Shown here in pieces: positions 7,837 through 16,403 of a stretch of 33,714 nucleotides of DNA (position 1 is the first letter of the stretch; the number at the start of each line of letters is the position of its first letter). Where the stretch lies: positions 1 through 33,714 of the forward strand of contig JAIXPL010000058.1 of NCBI GenBank assembly GCA_027486255.1. The letters are read 5' to 3'. The stretch is from Comamonadaceae bacterium. Its GTDB lineage: Bacteria; Pseudomonadota; Gammaproteobacteria; Burkholderiales; Burkholderiaceae_C. The position numbers and the translations under genes are program-made. Under the pieces are notes generated by a model. The model had not been told where the DNA came from, did not search any database, and saw nothing but the letters and a program-made list of their open reading frames with translations.

Positions 7837-8790
7837 ATGCGCCCCATGCAAGCACGTCCGAATCCTCCCCCGAACGATGCGCTGCATCACCACTTGGTAC
7901 CGGTGCAATCCTTTGCCGATGGCATCGTCGGGCCGCGCTTTGGAATCCGCTCGCAAAAAATGGCCGCCGGCGACCGGCGCCTGCACCGGCACGATTACTT
8001 CGAAATCCTGTTTTTCGTCTCGAGTGGAGCGCAGCAACGCATCTACTTGCGCGACTACCTGAGCCGGCGAGGCAGCATCTTCTTTGTCTCGCCCATGACG
8101 CCGCACCAGCCGCGTTTTGGCCCGGACGACGTGTGTTACGTCATCTACTTCGACCTGGGTTTCCTGCACCGCGAACTGACGGGTCTGCCGTCGGTGTCGC
8201 GGGACACCACGTCGCGCGTGCCGGAACTCATGCCCTTTCTGTACCAGCAGGACATCGACTTTGCCTTGTCCGAGACACAGGTCGAGCTGCTGCAGCAATT
8301 GTGCGAACGCATGCTGCGCGAGCAGCAGGAGCCGCGCATGTGCTCGCAGGAAGTTATCCGCGCCAACCTGATCCTGCTGCTGTCAGAGGTCAGCCAAAGC
8401 TATGAGCCAGAGATCAGCGCGCTCCTGCGCCGGCGCCCCATGGTGACCAGCGGAGAGCGGCATGTGCAGCGTGCGCTGGATTTCATCGAGCGCCACCTTG
8501 CGGAAAAACTCACGCTGTCTCAGGCGGCCGAGGCGGCCGCGGTGTCGCCCAATTACCTGGCGACGCTGCTGCGCCGGGAGACCGGGCAGACTTTCGTGGA
8601 TCTTGTCACAGCCCGGCGCATGAATCGTGCGTGTGAACTGCTGTCCTACACCCGGCTTCGCATATCCCAGGTGGGCGATGCCGTGGGATTTTTCGATGTC
8701 GACTATTTCTGTCGCCGCTTCAAACAGATCATGGGCAGCACGCCCATGGAGTACCGGGCGGCACACCGCCTGGTGCAAGTCAACGAATAA
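7837..8790 (+). CDS. AraC-family transcriptional regulator
   Basis: A 317-residue activator-type regulator. The N-terminal half is a cupin-like sensor domain (LHRHDYFEILFFVSSGAQQR about residues 49-68, then SRRGSIFFVSPMTPHQPRFG). The C-terminal ~100 residues carry two helix-turn-helix motifs of the AraC type (LTLSQAAEAAAVSPNYLATL and RISQVGDAVGFFDVDYFCRR, ending FKQIMGSTPMEYR). The start is uncertain: ATG 7837 or 7846 gives a normal length, and the frame stays open back to 7723. It is divergent from tetR and lies 124 bases before the split transketolase genes on the same strand, so it probably activates that operon. The inducer is unknown. Confidence 0.9.
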   Translation: MRPMQARPNPPPNDALHHHLVPVQSFADGIVGPRFGIRSQKMAAGDRRLHRHDYFEILFFVSSGAQQRIYLRDYLSRRGSIFFVSPMTPHQPRFGPDDVCYVIYFDLGFLHRELTGLPSVSRDTTSRVPELMPFLYQQDIDFALSETQVELLQQLCERMLREQQEPRMCSQEVIRANLILLLSEVSQSYEPEISALLRRRPMVTSGERHVQRALDFIERHLAEKLTLSQAAEAAAVSPNYLATLLRRETGQTFVDLVTARRMNRACELLSYTRLRISQVGDAVGFFDVDYFCRRFKQIMGSTPMEYRAAHRLVQVNE

Positions 8791-8914
8791 GCCCATGCGG
8801 GTGCCACGGCGGCCCATGTCGGTGAATTCTCCAGCAGCTACATAACTGTTTCCAGTCGCACCCGCGCAAGTGCGTGCCAAATGGTGGTTTGACCCGAACC
8901 CGAAAGGATGTCGC

Positions 8915-9724
8915 GTGCAAACCGCTTCCCCTCCCGACTGGCGCCAACTGCGCCACCTGTCCCTGCGCATCCAGCTCAATGCCGTGCGCATGGTGTCCAT
9001 TCAAGGCTTTGGCTACTTCGGCCAGGCACTGTCTGCGGCCGAAATCTTTGCGGTGCTCTATGGCGCGGGCGTGCTGCGGCCCGGCCACGACCGCTTCGTG
9101 CTCTCGCCCGGGCATTACGCGGTGGTGCTGTTTGCCGCGGCCGTCGAGCTGGGGCTGATTGATCGCCAAGAGATGGCGTCTTATGGCCTGGACGGTGCGC
9201 TTCTGGAGGCCATCAGCACAGAAAGAACCCCCATGGTGGACCTGACCTGCGGCTCGCTGGGCCAAGGACTATCGGGCGCCATTGGTCTGGCGCTCGCTGC
9301 ACGGCTGGCCGGTGACGGTCGCAACACCTACGCCTTCCTCAGTGACGGCGAGATGGAAGAGGGGCAGGTCTGGGAGGCGGCCATGTTCGCTTCCCACCAT
9401 GGCCTGGACAATCTGACCGTGCTGATCGATGCCAACGACTCGCAGGTAGACGGCCCAGTGACCTTTGTGACCACCATTGAGCCGCTGGCCGACAAGTGGC
9501 GCGCCTTCGGTTGGGAGGTGTTCGACCTGGACGGGCACGATCTGCAGGCGCTGCACCAGGCGATGACCGCAGCCCGCCAAAACAAGCCGCGCGTGCTGAT
9601 CTGCCGCACTCAAATCCTGGAGCGCATCAAGGCACTGCCCCCCAGCACTGACGCCCACTTCGTGAAACTGGACCCGGCCATGACCGCCGCCATCGAAGCA
9701 GAACTGGAGGCCCAGCTTGCGTAA
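8915..9724 (+). CDS. Transketolase-like protein, N-terminal (ThDP-binding) subunit
   Basis: A 269-residue protein equal to the N-terminal third to half of transketolase. The diphosphate/Mg site is visible as SDGEMEEGQVWEAAMFASHH (residues 143-162) followed by N174. It is the usual GDG-x-N signature with S for the first G. SPGHY (64-68) and SLGQGLSGAIGLALAARL (114-131) are typical of the family. Translation starts at GTG 8915, which follows GAAAGGA by eight bases. The TAA overlaps the next gene by eight bases, so the two subunits are coupled and should form one active enzyme. Split transketolases often act on unusual ketoses or acyloins rather than in the pentose phosphate pathway. The substrate is not evident. 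Confidence 0.88.
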   Translation: MQTASPPDWRQLRHLSLRIQLNAVRMVSIQGFGYFGQALSAAEIFAVLYGAGVLRPGHDRFVLSPGHYAVVLFAAAVELGLIDRQEMASYGLDGALLEAISTERTPMVDLTCGSLGQGLSGAIGLALAARLAGDGRNTYAFLSDGEMEEGQVWEAAMFASHHGLDNLTVLIDANDSQVDGPVTFVTTIEPLADKWRAFGWEVFDLDGHDLQALHQAMTAARQNKPRVLICRTQILERIKALPPSTDAHFVKLDPAMTAAIEAELEAQLA

Positions 9725-10718
9725 GCCCCCCTACGACATCGTCCTCAAGCCCTATGGCAAGGCCTTGCTGGATCTGGCGGCGCGCCGGCCCGAGGTGCTG
9801 TGCCTGGGCGCCGACCTGACACGACAGACCGAAACCGACCTGATTCGCGATCAGATGCCTGAGCGCTTCATCAACGTGGGCATGGCCGAGGCCAATATGA
9901 TCGGCATCGCGGGTGGACTGGCCCGCGCCGGCCACACGGTCTTCGTCAACAGCTTCGGCGTGTTCTGCACACGGCGCTGCTATGACCAGATTGCCATGGC
10001 GCTGGCCTATCCCAAACTCAACGTCAAAATCGCCGGCTTCATGCCCGGTGTCTCCAGCCCCGGCGGCCCCAGCCACCAAGCGATTGACGACCTGGCACTG
10101 ATGCGTGCGCTGCCGAACATGACCGTGTTCGACCTGGCCGATGCCACAGAGATCTCGCAGGCCGTCAACGTGGCCGCCGAGATCCAGGGTCCGGTGTACC
10201 TGCGGCTCAAAAGGGGCGAGATCCCGGTGATCTTCGGACAGGACCACGTCTTCGACGGCCGCCGTGCCCACGTGCTGGCGCGGGGCTCGGACCTGTGCCT
10301 GGTCGCCTCCGGAATGATGGTGCCGGCCACGCTGGCCGCCGCCGAGGTACTGGAGCGCGAAGGCCTGAGCGTGGCTGTGGTCAATTCGCCGGTGGTCAAG
10401 CCACTGGATGCACGCACCATCATCGAAGCGGCCCGCACCACACAGGTGGTGGTGACTGCCGAAAACCACTCGGTGATGGGCGGCCTGGGCAGCGCGGTGG
10501 CCGAGGCCATGGCGCAAGCCGGACTGGGCGCGCGTCTGGTGCGCATCGGTCTGCAGGATTGCTTTGCCGAGTCGGGAAGCCGTGAGTTCCTGTTCGAGAA
10601 ATACGGCCTGAGTGTGCAGGCCATCATCGATGCGGCCTGGCACGCGCTGCGGCCTGGCACACCCGTCCCGAAGGCACCCCCCCAGGTGAGCGAACCTGGA
10701 ACCTATGCCCCCGTCTGA
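9717..10718 (+). CDS. Transketolase-like protein, C-terminal subunit
   Basis: A 333-residue partner of the preceding gene, with the pyrimidine-binding domain followed by the transketolase C-terminal domain. FINVGMAEANMIGIAGGLAR (51-70) carries the conserved glutamate (E58) that activates the ThDP aminopyrimidine ring. GVSSPGGPSHQAIDDLALMR (111-130) corresponds to the GEDGPTHQ-type loop. The C-terminal domain includes SVMGGLGSAVAEAMA. The start is TTG at 9717, inside the end of the upstream gene; no ATG is available near it. It is followed by the crotonase-like gene after 34 bases. Confidence 0.87.
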   Translation: MRKPPYDIVLKPYGKALLDLAARRPEVLCLGADLTRQTETDLIRDQMPERFINVGMAEANMIGIAGGLARAGHTVFVNSFGVFCTRRCYDQIAMALAYPKLNVKIAGFMPGVSSPGGPSHQAIDDLALMRALPNMTVFDLADATEISQAVNVAAEIQGPVYLRLKRGEIPVIFGQDHVFDGRRAHVLARGSDLCLVASGMMVPATLAAAEVLEREGLSVAVVNSPVVKPLDARTIIEAARTTQVVVTAENHSVMGGLGSAVAEAMAQAGLGARLVRIGLQDCFAESGSREFLFEKYGLSVQAIIDAAWHALRPGTPVPKAPPQVSEPGTYAPV

Positions 10719-10752
10719 CTACCTGCAAACTCATCAAAAAGGAGCGAAGACC

Positions 10753-11616
10753 ATGTCCCTGCAGAAGTTCCCACCCATGCCCACGTTCGAAGAAACCCAG
10801 GAACGTTTCAAGGATTTCTTCAAGCTCTCGCGCCGCGCTGACGGCGTGGTGCTGGCCGAAGCGCACACCCTGGGGGGACCCATCCAGCTGAGCGTGGAAA
10901 ACCACCGCGCCCTGGGCCTGATGCTCAAGGCCATTGGCGGCGATCCTGACAACGAGATCCTGATCCTGACCGGCTCCGGCCAGGAGTTCATGATGGACGC
11001 CGACCCCAACGGCTTCAAGCTCGAGGAAGAGGACATGCCCTACTGGGCCTATGAATACGCCTACAAGGACGGGCGCATCAACGTCAGCGCGCTGGTCAAC
11101 GACCTGGAAATTCCCACCATCGGGGTGCTCAACGGCCCGGGCTTTCACACCGAAATCTGCCTGATGTGTGACATCAGCATCTGCGCCGACGACGCCACCA
11201 TCTACGACCTGCATTACGACATCGGCTCGGTCCCAGGTGACGGTATCCACACCTGCTTTCAGACCTTGCTGGGTGTCAAGCGGGCGGCATACGCGCTGCT
11301 CACCGGTGAGGCCATCACGCCGCAAAAGGCGCTGGAATGGGGCATGGTCAACGAGGTGCTGCCACGCGATCAGCTGATCAATCGCGCCTTCAAGATCGCA
11401 GACCACATCATGACTCAGCCGCGCACCACGCGCCGGCTGACCACGCAGATCGTGCGCCGGCCCTGGCGCCAAGCGGTCACCGACAGCCTGGACGGCGGTT
11501 TTGGCATCCAGATGTTTGGCCACCTGGCCAAGCTCAAGGGCGTGCACGGCAAGCAGCACATCGCTGATGTGGTGGATTACGTGCGCAAAGGCAAACGCAA
11601 CAACTTCGACAAGTGA
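10753..11616 (+). CDS. Crotonase-fold hydrolase resembling 6-oxocamphor hydrolase (beta-diketone hydrolase)
   Basis: A 287-residue protein of the enoyl-CoA hydratase superfamily, with ILILTGSGQEFMMDADPNGF (69-88) and a final helix KRAAYALLTGEAITPQKALE. From memory of the Rhodococcus 6-oxocamphor hydrolase sequence, its key histidines and aspartate have counterparts here: H38 (AHTLGG), H132 (FHTEI), H154 (DLHYDI) and D163 in VPGDGIH, with matching spacing between the last two. Such enzymes cleave carbon-carbon bonds of cyclic 1,3-diketones without CoA. I infer retro-Claisen or hydrolytic chemistry rather than CoA-ester hydration. ATG 10753 follows AAGGAG at the right distance. It shares an operon with split transketolase and a beta-hydroxyacid dehydrogenase. 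Confidence 0.72.
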   Translation: MSLQKFPPMPTFEETQERFKDFFKLSRRADGVVLAEAHTLGGPIQLSVENHRALGLMLKAIGGDPDNEILILTGSGQEFMMDADPNGFKLEEEDMPYWAYEYAYKDGRINVSALVNDLEIPTIGVLNGPGFHTEICLMCDISICADDATIYDLHYDIGSVPGDGIHTCFQTLLGVKRAAYALLTGEAITPQKALEWGMVNEVLPRDQLINRAFKIADHIMTQPRTTRRLTTQIVRRPWRQAVTDSLDGGFGIQMFGHLAKLKGVHGKQHIADVVDYVRKGKRNNFDK

Positions 11617-11624
11617 GTGCAGAG

Positions 11625-12569
11625 ATGAGCCAGAACGTGACCGTGAAAGAGCTGGGCCACATCGGCTGGCTGGGGATAGGCAACATGGGCTTGGCCATGG
11701 CGCGCCGCCTGGCCGACGCCGGTGCGCACCTGAGCGTCTACAACCGCTCGCCCGAAAAAGCCGAACCCCTGCGCGCCCACGGCGCGCAGGTGGCGCGCTC
11801 GCTGCAGGACCTGGCCGGCTGCGACATCATCGTCACCATGCTGGCCACCGGCGATGTGGTCGAGGACCTGCTGCTGGGCAAGGCGGGCCTGCTGAGCCAG
11901 CCTGGGGGGAAGAAGCCAAAGGTCGTGATCGACTGCTCCAGCATCTCGGTGGAGACCTCCGCGTCCATCCGCGCGCGCCTGGCTGCCATGGGTGTGGCTT
12001 TCATTGCCGCACCCGTGAGCGGGAACCCCGAGGTGGTGGCCATGGGCAATTCCACCTTTGTCTGCTCTGGGCCGCCAGAGATGGTGGAGCGCCTCAAGCC
12101 GCTGTTCATGAGCATGGGCAAGGCCGCCAGCTACGTGGGCGAAGGCGAGTTGGCGCGCGTGGCCAAAATCTGCCACAACGTCTGGCTCGGCGGCGTCAGC
12201 CAGACGCTGGCCGAGGTCTTGGTCCTGGGGCAAAAGGCCGGTCTGACGCGCGAGGCATTTCTGAACTTCCTGAACCAAAGCGCGATGGGCTCAGCCTTCA
12301 CCAAGGGCCGTACGCCCTCCTGGGTGGCCCTGGACGGTGCGGCCGGTTTTTCACCCTGGCTGATGCGCAAGGACATGGACCTGGGCCTGGACCTGGCCAA
12401 GTCACTGGAAATGCCCATGCCCCTGTCCAACACGGCCAGGGATTTTCTACAGGCGCTGATCAATTCCGGCGACGCCGAGGCAGACTTCACGCAAGGGCTG
12501 ATGCAATTGCAGGCGCGTGCCTCTGGCCTGCAGATGACACCGGAAAAAAGCGCAGGCGATCGCCACTGA
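11625..12569 (+). CDS. NAD(P)-dependent beta-hydroxyacid dehydrogenase family protein
   Basis: A 314-residue member of the 3-hydroxyisobutyrate/tartronate-semialdehyde reductase family. The N-terminal Rossmann motif is GWLGIGNMGLAMARRLADAG. The substrate loop is IDCSSISVETS and then APVSGNPEVVAMGNSTF (normally DAPVSGG-x-x-GA, so the glycine is replaced by NP). The catalytic lysine lies in VAKICHNVWLGG. A GTG at 11613 overlaps the previous stop (GTGA) and gives four more residues; the ATG at 11625 is my choice. It would reduce or oxidise a hydroxyacid or semialdehyde produced by the upstream enzymes (inference). Transcription probably stops at the hairpin at 12601. Confidence 0.88.
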   Translation: MSQNVTVKELGHIGWLGIGNMGLAMARRLADAGAHLSVYNRSPEKAEPLRAHGAQVARSLQDLAGCDIIVTMLATGDVVEDLLLGKAGLLSQPGGKKPKVVIDCSSISVETSASIRARLAAMGVAFIAAPVSGNPEVVAMGNSTFVCSGPPEMVERLKPLFMSMGKAASYVGEGELARVAKICHNVWLGGVSQTLAEVLVLGQKAGLTREAFLNFLNQSAMGSAFTKGRTPSWVALDGAAGFSPWLMRKDMDLGLDLAKSLEMPMPLSNTARDFLQALINSGDAEADFTQGLMQLQARASGLQMTPEKSAGDRH

Positions 12570-12600
12570 CGCTCAGCCTTCCCCTCGAACAAAAGAAATT

Positions 12601-12627
12601 GGGCCGCCCGAGATGCTCGGGCGGCCC
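12601..12627. terminator. Strong hairpin between converging operons
   Basis: GGGCCGCCCGAG and CTCGGGCGGCCC form a perfect 12-bp stem with an ATG loop. It sits between the 3' ends of the dehydrogenase (plus) and the Bug gene (minus). On the minus strand it is followed by a T-rich stretch (AATTTCTTTTG), so it is best as terminator of the Bug/amidohydrolase operon. It may also stop transcripts from the other side. Confidence 0.8.
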
Positions 12628-12653
12628 ACACAGGCCGCGTGCAAGGCGACCGC

Positions 12654-13628
12654 TCAATCCTGCGGCTTGATCCCCGCCGCCTTGACGATCTGCTCAGACA
12701 CCTTGAACTCCTGGGCCAGGAAGTTGCGGAATGCATCCACACTCATGGGCATGGGATCGGCACCGAGCTTGGCAAAGCGGTCCCTGACCTCCGGCGAGGC
12801 CAGTGCCGCCTGCACCTCCTGGTTGATCCGCGCGACGATGGGTGCAGGGGTCTTGGCCGGTGCAAAAAGTCCGATCCAGAGCGTGTAGGACGAGTTCGGC
12901 ACACCGGCTTCCTCGGTGGTGGGCAGCTCCGGCAGCAGCGAGGAGCGCTCCTTGGAGCCGACCGCCAGGGCCTTGAGCTTGCGGTCCTTGACGGCGCCCA
13001 TCACGGAAACGCCCGGTGCAAAAAACCAGTCGATTCGCCCGGCCATGGTCTCGGTCACGGCCTCGGGCGTGCCTTTGAAGGCGATGTGCTCTGCGCTCAC
13101 ACCCGAGGCGATGCGGAACTTCTCGGCATTCATGTGCGTTCCGCTGCCCACACCGGCCGAGGCGTAATTGAGCTTGCCGGGTTTGGATCTGGCAGCCGCG
13201 AGCAAGTCCTGCACTGAATTGACAGGTGACTGTGGACTGACGACCAGAATATTGGGCAGGCTGCCCAGGGTAGCGACGCCGACAAAGTCGGTCGCACTGT
13301 CGTAGGGCAGATTGCGATAGAGATGCGGGTTGACGGTGTGCGCATTCGAGTTGGCCAGCAGCGTATAGCCATCGGGCTCGGCCTTGGCCACCTGGGCTGC
13401 ACCGATCGTGGTGCCCGCCCCTGCGCGGTTTTCAATCACCACCGGCTGGCCCAGCCGTGCCTGCATGCGTTCGGCCACGGCGCGCACCAACACGTCGGTG
13501 GCACTGCCAGGGCTGATGGGTACGACGATCTTGATGGGTCGGTTCGGATAGGGCGCCTGGCCTTGCGCGGACACGCCGGCAACGCCACCGGCAAGGACAA
13601 GACAAACCAGAAGTCGGGACATCTTCAT
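12654..13628 (-). CDS. Tripartite tricarboxylate transporter-type periplasmic receptor (Bug/TctC family)
   Basis: A 324-residue periplasmic binding protein with a Sec signal peptide (KMSRLLVCLVLAGGVAGVSA before QGQAPYP). Family hallmarks are YPNRPIKIVVPISPGSATDV, VVIENRAGAGTTIGAAQVAK, EPDGYTLL and LNYASAGVGSGTHM. These receptors bind small carboxylic acids or amides and feed TctAB permeases; no permease gene is in the window, as is common for orphan Bug proteins in Burkholderiales. ATG 13628 follows GAGGAG. It is 19 bases downstream of the amidohydrolase, so the receptor may capture that enzyme's substrate or product. Confidence 0.93.
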   Translation of the reverse strand: MKMSRLLVCLVLAGGVAGVSAQGQAPYPNRPIKIVVPISPGSATDVLVRAVAERMQARLGQPVVIENRAGAGTTIGAAQVAKAEPDGYTLLANSNAHTVNPHLYRNLPYDSATDFVGVATLGSLPNILVVSPQSPVNSVQDLLAAARSKPGKLNYASAGVGSGTHMNAEKFRIASGVSAEHIAFKGTPEAVTETMAGRIDWFFAPGVSVMGAVKDRKLKALAVGSKERSSLLPELPTTEEAGVPNSSYTLWIGLFAPAKTPAPIVARINQEVQAALASPEVRDRFAKLGADPMPMSVDAFRNFLAQEFKVSEQIVKAAGIKPQD

Positions 13629-13647
13629 GACGGGGTTCTCCTCGGTC

Positions 13648-15612
13648 TTACACAGTGCACGGGCAGGCGGTGCGCCAATTGCCCGCATCGGAAATGATCA
13701 GGGGGTGCGGGTGGCCGGCCAGGGGCGTCTGCGGCGGCAGGCCCGCGCTCTTGGCATAGCGGCCATACTGCTTGAAAGGCAGCCAGTCCTGATTGATCCT
13801 GGGAGCCGGCAAAGCCAGCTTCTCATAAGCGCCTGCCCCATAGGCCACCCGACCACCGACCATGGTCATGACCGATTCGAGGTTGCGGATCTCGTCGACC
13901 GGCACGGTGAAGTAGTCGTCGGAGAGAAACAGCAGGTCGGCCAGCTTGCCCACTTCGAGGGTGCCCTTGAGATTCTCTTCGCGCGACATCCAGGCGCCGC
14001 GCTCGCTGTACATGCGCAGGGCGGTGGTGCGGTCCAGCAGGTTGCGATCACCTTGCAGCTTGGCGCCACCGAGGGTCTTACCGGTGACCAGCCAGTGCAC
14101 ACCCACCCAGGGGTTGTAGCTGGTGGCACGGTTGCCGTCGGTGCCAGCGGCAATCGGCAGACCCATCTCCATCATGCGACGGATGGGGGGCGCATCGGCC
14201 GCAACCTGTGCGCCGTAACGCTGCAGGAAGGCCTCGCCGTCGAGCGACATCCGGTTCTGGATGTTGACGCTGCCGCCGAGCTTGGCGATGCGCTCCAGCG
14301 TTTGAGGCGAGAGGGTCTCGCAGTGGTCGAAACCCCAGCGCAGCTTGTCGATGGGCACTTCCCGATGCACCTTCTCGAGCACGTCCAGGGCGCGTGCGGC
14401 GGTGTTGTCAAAGCTGGCATGCATGCGAAACGGCCAGTTCATGCCAGCGAGGTACTTGCCCACAGCGGTCAGCTGGGTCTCGAGCACCGCCGGAACGATG
14501 GGCTGAGAGTCCTTCGCGAAGTTCGAGACATCGCCAAGCGCCCAGACGATGTACTCGCCCGCACCGATCATGCGGTAGTAGTCATCGCCCTGCCCAATGC
14601 TCACCATCTTGGACCAGGTCTGGTAGTTCTCCAGCTCCTTGCCGCCGGACTGCGCAAAGAGCTGGTAGCCAATGCGCAGCGTCAACTGCTTGTTCTTGGC
14701 AAGTTCAGCCACAGCGGCATAGTTCTCCGGGAAGTTCTGCCCGCCGCCGCCCGCGTCCAGCACGCTGGTCAGGCCCAGGCGGTTGTTCTCGCGCATGAAG
14801 TGCAAGGTCGAGAGGGTCTGGTCCTCGGCAGGAAGGCGGGGCACACGCAGCCAGGTGGCCACCAGGCCGGGAAGAATGCCCACCAGCAAGCCCGTCGGAT
14901 CACCGCGGGTGTCCCGGTCAATCACGCAGCCGAAAGGATTGGGGGTCGTGCGATTCCAGCCCAGCACCCGCATGGCAGCCTTGTTCAACCACAAGCGGTC
15001 GTACATGTGCATGATCATGGTGGGCACATCGCCGGTGGCCGCGTTGATCTCGTCGAGCGTGGGGAAGCGTCGCTCGGCAAATTGCGCCCAGGTCCACCCG
15101 CCAATGACCTGGATCCAGTGCGGCGAGGGTGTTCGCGCGGCCTGCAGACGCAGCATGCGCAAACCGTCTGCCAAAGAAGGCACGCCGTCCCAGCGCACCT
15201 CGTTGGTGTATGTCAGGCCGCCACGGATGAAGTGGGTGTGGGCGTCGATGAGGCCAGGGATCACCCGCCGCTTTGCCGCATCAATCACCCGCGTATCGGG
15301 ACCCCGAAAACGCATGATCTCTGCATCGGTGCCGAGTGCGACGATCTTTTCTCCACGCACGGCCAGCGCGCTGACCTCTGGCTGCTTGGGATTGAGCGTG
15401 GTGATGCGGCCACCGATGATGAGGGTGTCCGCAGGCTCCACCGCGGGCCCGGCCGAGGCACAACCGACCAGGGCGCTGGGGGCGCCAACGGCCAGTCCGA
15501 GGCCTGCAAGGTCCTTGAGGAATCCACGCCGGCCAAAGTAGGCCTGGGCGGATTCGACGGGGGTCGAGCAATTGGGATCGATGCAATCAGCGATACCGCA
15601 CACATCCAGCAT
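13648..15612 (-). CDS. Exported amidohydrolase (YtcJ-like amidohydrolase 3 family), Tat/lipoprotein signal
   Basis: A 654-residue metal-dependent hydrolase. Residues 28-51 form a twin-arginine signal (GRRGFLKDLAGLG) ending in LVGCAS, a plausible lipobox (C51), so the enzyme is probably exported folded and lipid-anchored. The catalytic domain has IPGLIDAHTHFIRGG (118-132; metal ligands H125 and H127), GFDHCETLSPQTLERIAKLG and IAAGTDGNRATSYNPW (distal aspartate). It ends in the metal-site-neighbour beta-sandwich typical of the family. Two Cys-containing stretches at the very ends (MLDVCGIADC and ACPCTV) are unusual. AAGGAG precedes the ATG. The substrate (an amide or N-acyl compound) is unknown. 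It is co-transcribed with the Bug receptor. Confidence 0.88.
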   Translation of the reverse strand: MLDVCGIADCIDPNCSTPVESAQAYFGRRGFLKDLAGLGLAVGAPSALVGCASAGPAVEPADTLIIGGRITTLNPKQPEVSALAVRGEKIVALGTDAEIMRFRGPDTRVIDAAKRRVIPGLIDAHTHFIRGGLTYTNEVRWDGVPSLADGLRMLRLQAARTPSPHWIQVIGGWTWAQFAERRFPTLDEINAATGDVPTMIMHMYDRLWLNKAAMRVLGWNRTTPNPFGCVIDRDTRGDPTGLLVGILPGLVATWLRVPRLPAEDQTLSTLHFMRENNRLGLTSVLDAGGGGQNFPENYAAVAELAKNKQLTLRIGYQLFAQSGGKELENYQTWSKMVSIGQGDDYYRMIGAGEYIVWALGDVSNFAKDSQPIVPAVLETQLTAVGKYLAGMNWPFRMHASFDNTAARALDVLEKVHREVPIDKLRWGFDHCETLSPQTLERIAKLGGSVNIQNRMSLDGEAFLQRYGAQVAADAPPIRRMMEMGLPIAAGTDGNRATSYNPWVGVHWLVTGKTLGGAKLQGDRNLLDRTTALRMYSERGAWMSREENLKGTLEVGKLADLLFLSDDYFTVPVDEIRNLESVMTMVGGRVAYGAGAYEKLALPAPRINQDWLPFKQYGRYAKSAGLPPQTPLAGHPHPLIISDAGNWRTACPCTV

Positions 15613-16055
15613 GACAGTCTCCTTGGAGCGTTGGAAAACGTGGTCAAACGACTTGTCTGATTAACGCCCCTGAGCCCCGCCATCGTCAACGGCGCCGGCC
15701 GTACAGCCTTATCGGAAAACAGTAATTTCTTCAGTTTGAGCTTCGCCAAGCGGTGGTCGACACGTGTTCGTCCGCGCAGCAATACCCCTGCGGCTCAAAC
15801 AGGAAATGGAGGAGATGGAGGAGATGACAGCTTGGGCCTGGGCCCGGCAGCGCCCGGGCTTTTCAGCCCCGGTCCCGATGGGTCGAACCCATGGCCACCT
15901 CTGGGCTTTACCGACAAAAACCGCAAGCTGCTGCTGGCGCGCAAACGCTGTGGCAGAGCCGCCAGCGTACTCGCCCATGGCAAGGCGGCCATGCTGGAGG
16001 TGGCCGTGAAGTTGGTGGGGCTGTCCGGCCTGTTGGGCCATGGACAAAGCCCCGA
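15613..16055. other. Gene-poor intergenic region
   Basis: These 443 bases contain no coding sequence I can support. Open frames on both strands (for example 15736-16089 plus and 15709-16047 minus) show no recognisable family or good ribosome site. Visible structure includes a 9-base tandem repeat ATGGAGGAG at 15806-15823. A hairpin GCCCGG/CCGGGC at 15842-15859 is followed by TTTT. The right part, from about 15,900, has coding-like composition on the plus strand and could be a gene remnant. Confidence 0.5.
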
Positions 16056-16403
16056 TCAGGGCGCGCCGCCGCTGGCCTTGGAAACGTAACGGGCCAGGGC
16101 GGCGATCTGCGCCTCCGACAAGCTGGCCCGGTAGGAGGGCATGCTTCCCAAGCCGTCGCGCAGGGCCTTGGCCACACGCGCCGCATCGGGCTTGAGCTCG
16201 TCGAGCACCGGCCCGATCGCACCCTCGGCGCCGGCGTCCTTGAGCGTGTGGCAGATGGCGCAGGCCGGGGTGGCCTTGAGGAAAAGCGCCTTGCCGGCCT
16301 GGTAGGTGGCGTCATTGACCTGGGCATGGGCCGCAGCACCCGCGGCAGCAAGCACGCACAGCACCAGCGGCCGTACAGCGCCTAAACCAGAGGACAGCCT
16401 CAT
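16056..16403 (-). CDS. sorB: Class I c-type cytochrome, SorB-like electron acceptor subunit
   Basis: A 115-residue periplasmic monohaem cytochrome c. A signal peptide (residues 1 to about 27, ending AAAHA) is followed by one haem-binding CAICH (48-52). A methionine in GSMPSY (M88) is the likely axial ligand. Its start overlaps the stop of the molybdenum sulfite oxidase gene by four bases, the usual sorAB arrangement, so it should take electrons from sulfite oxidation and pass them to the respiratory chain. The gene symbol is by context; the sequence alone only says small cytochrome c. Confidence 0.8.
   Translation of the reverse strand: MRLSSGLGAVRPLVLCVLAAAGAAAHAQVNDATYQAGKALFLKATPACAICHTLKDAGAEGAIGPVLDELKPDAARVAKALRDGLGSMPSYRASLSEAQIAALARYVSKASGGAP

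Noticed and set aside
13627..15660. 677-residue open frame on plus opposite the amidohydrolase
   Set aside because: Same effect of G+C-rich codons; the minus strand has the Tat signal and metal motifs of a real enzyme.
15736..16089. 117-residue plus-strand open frame
   Set aside because: No recognisable family and overlaps the cytochrome end; kept only as a low-level observation.
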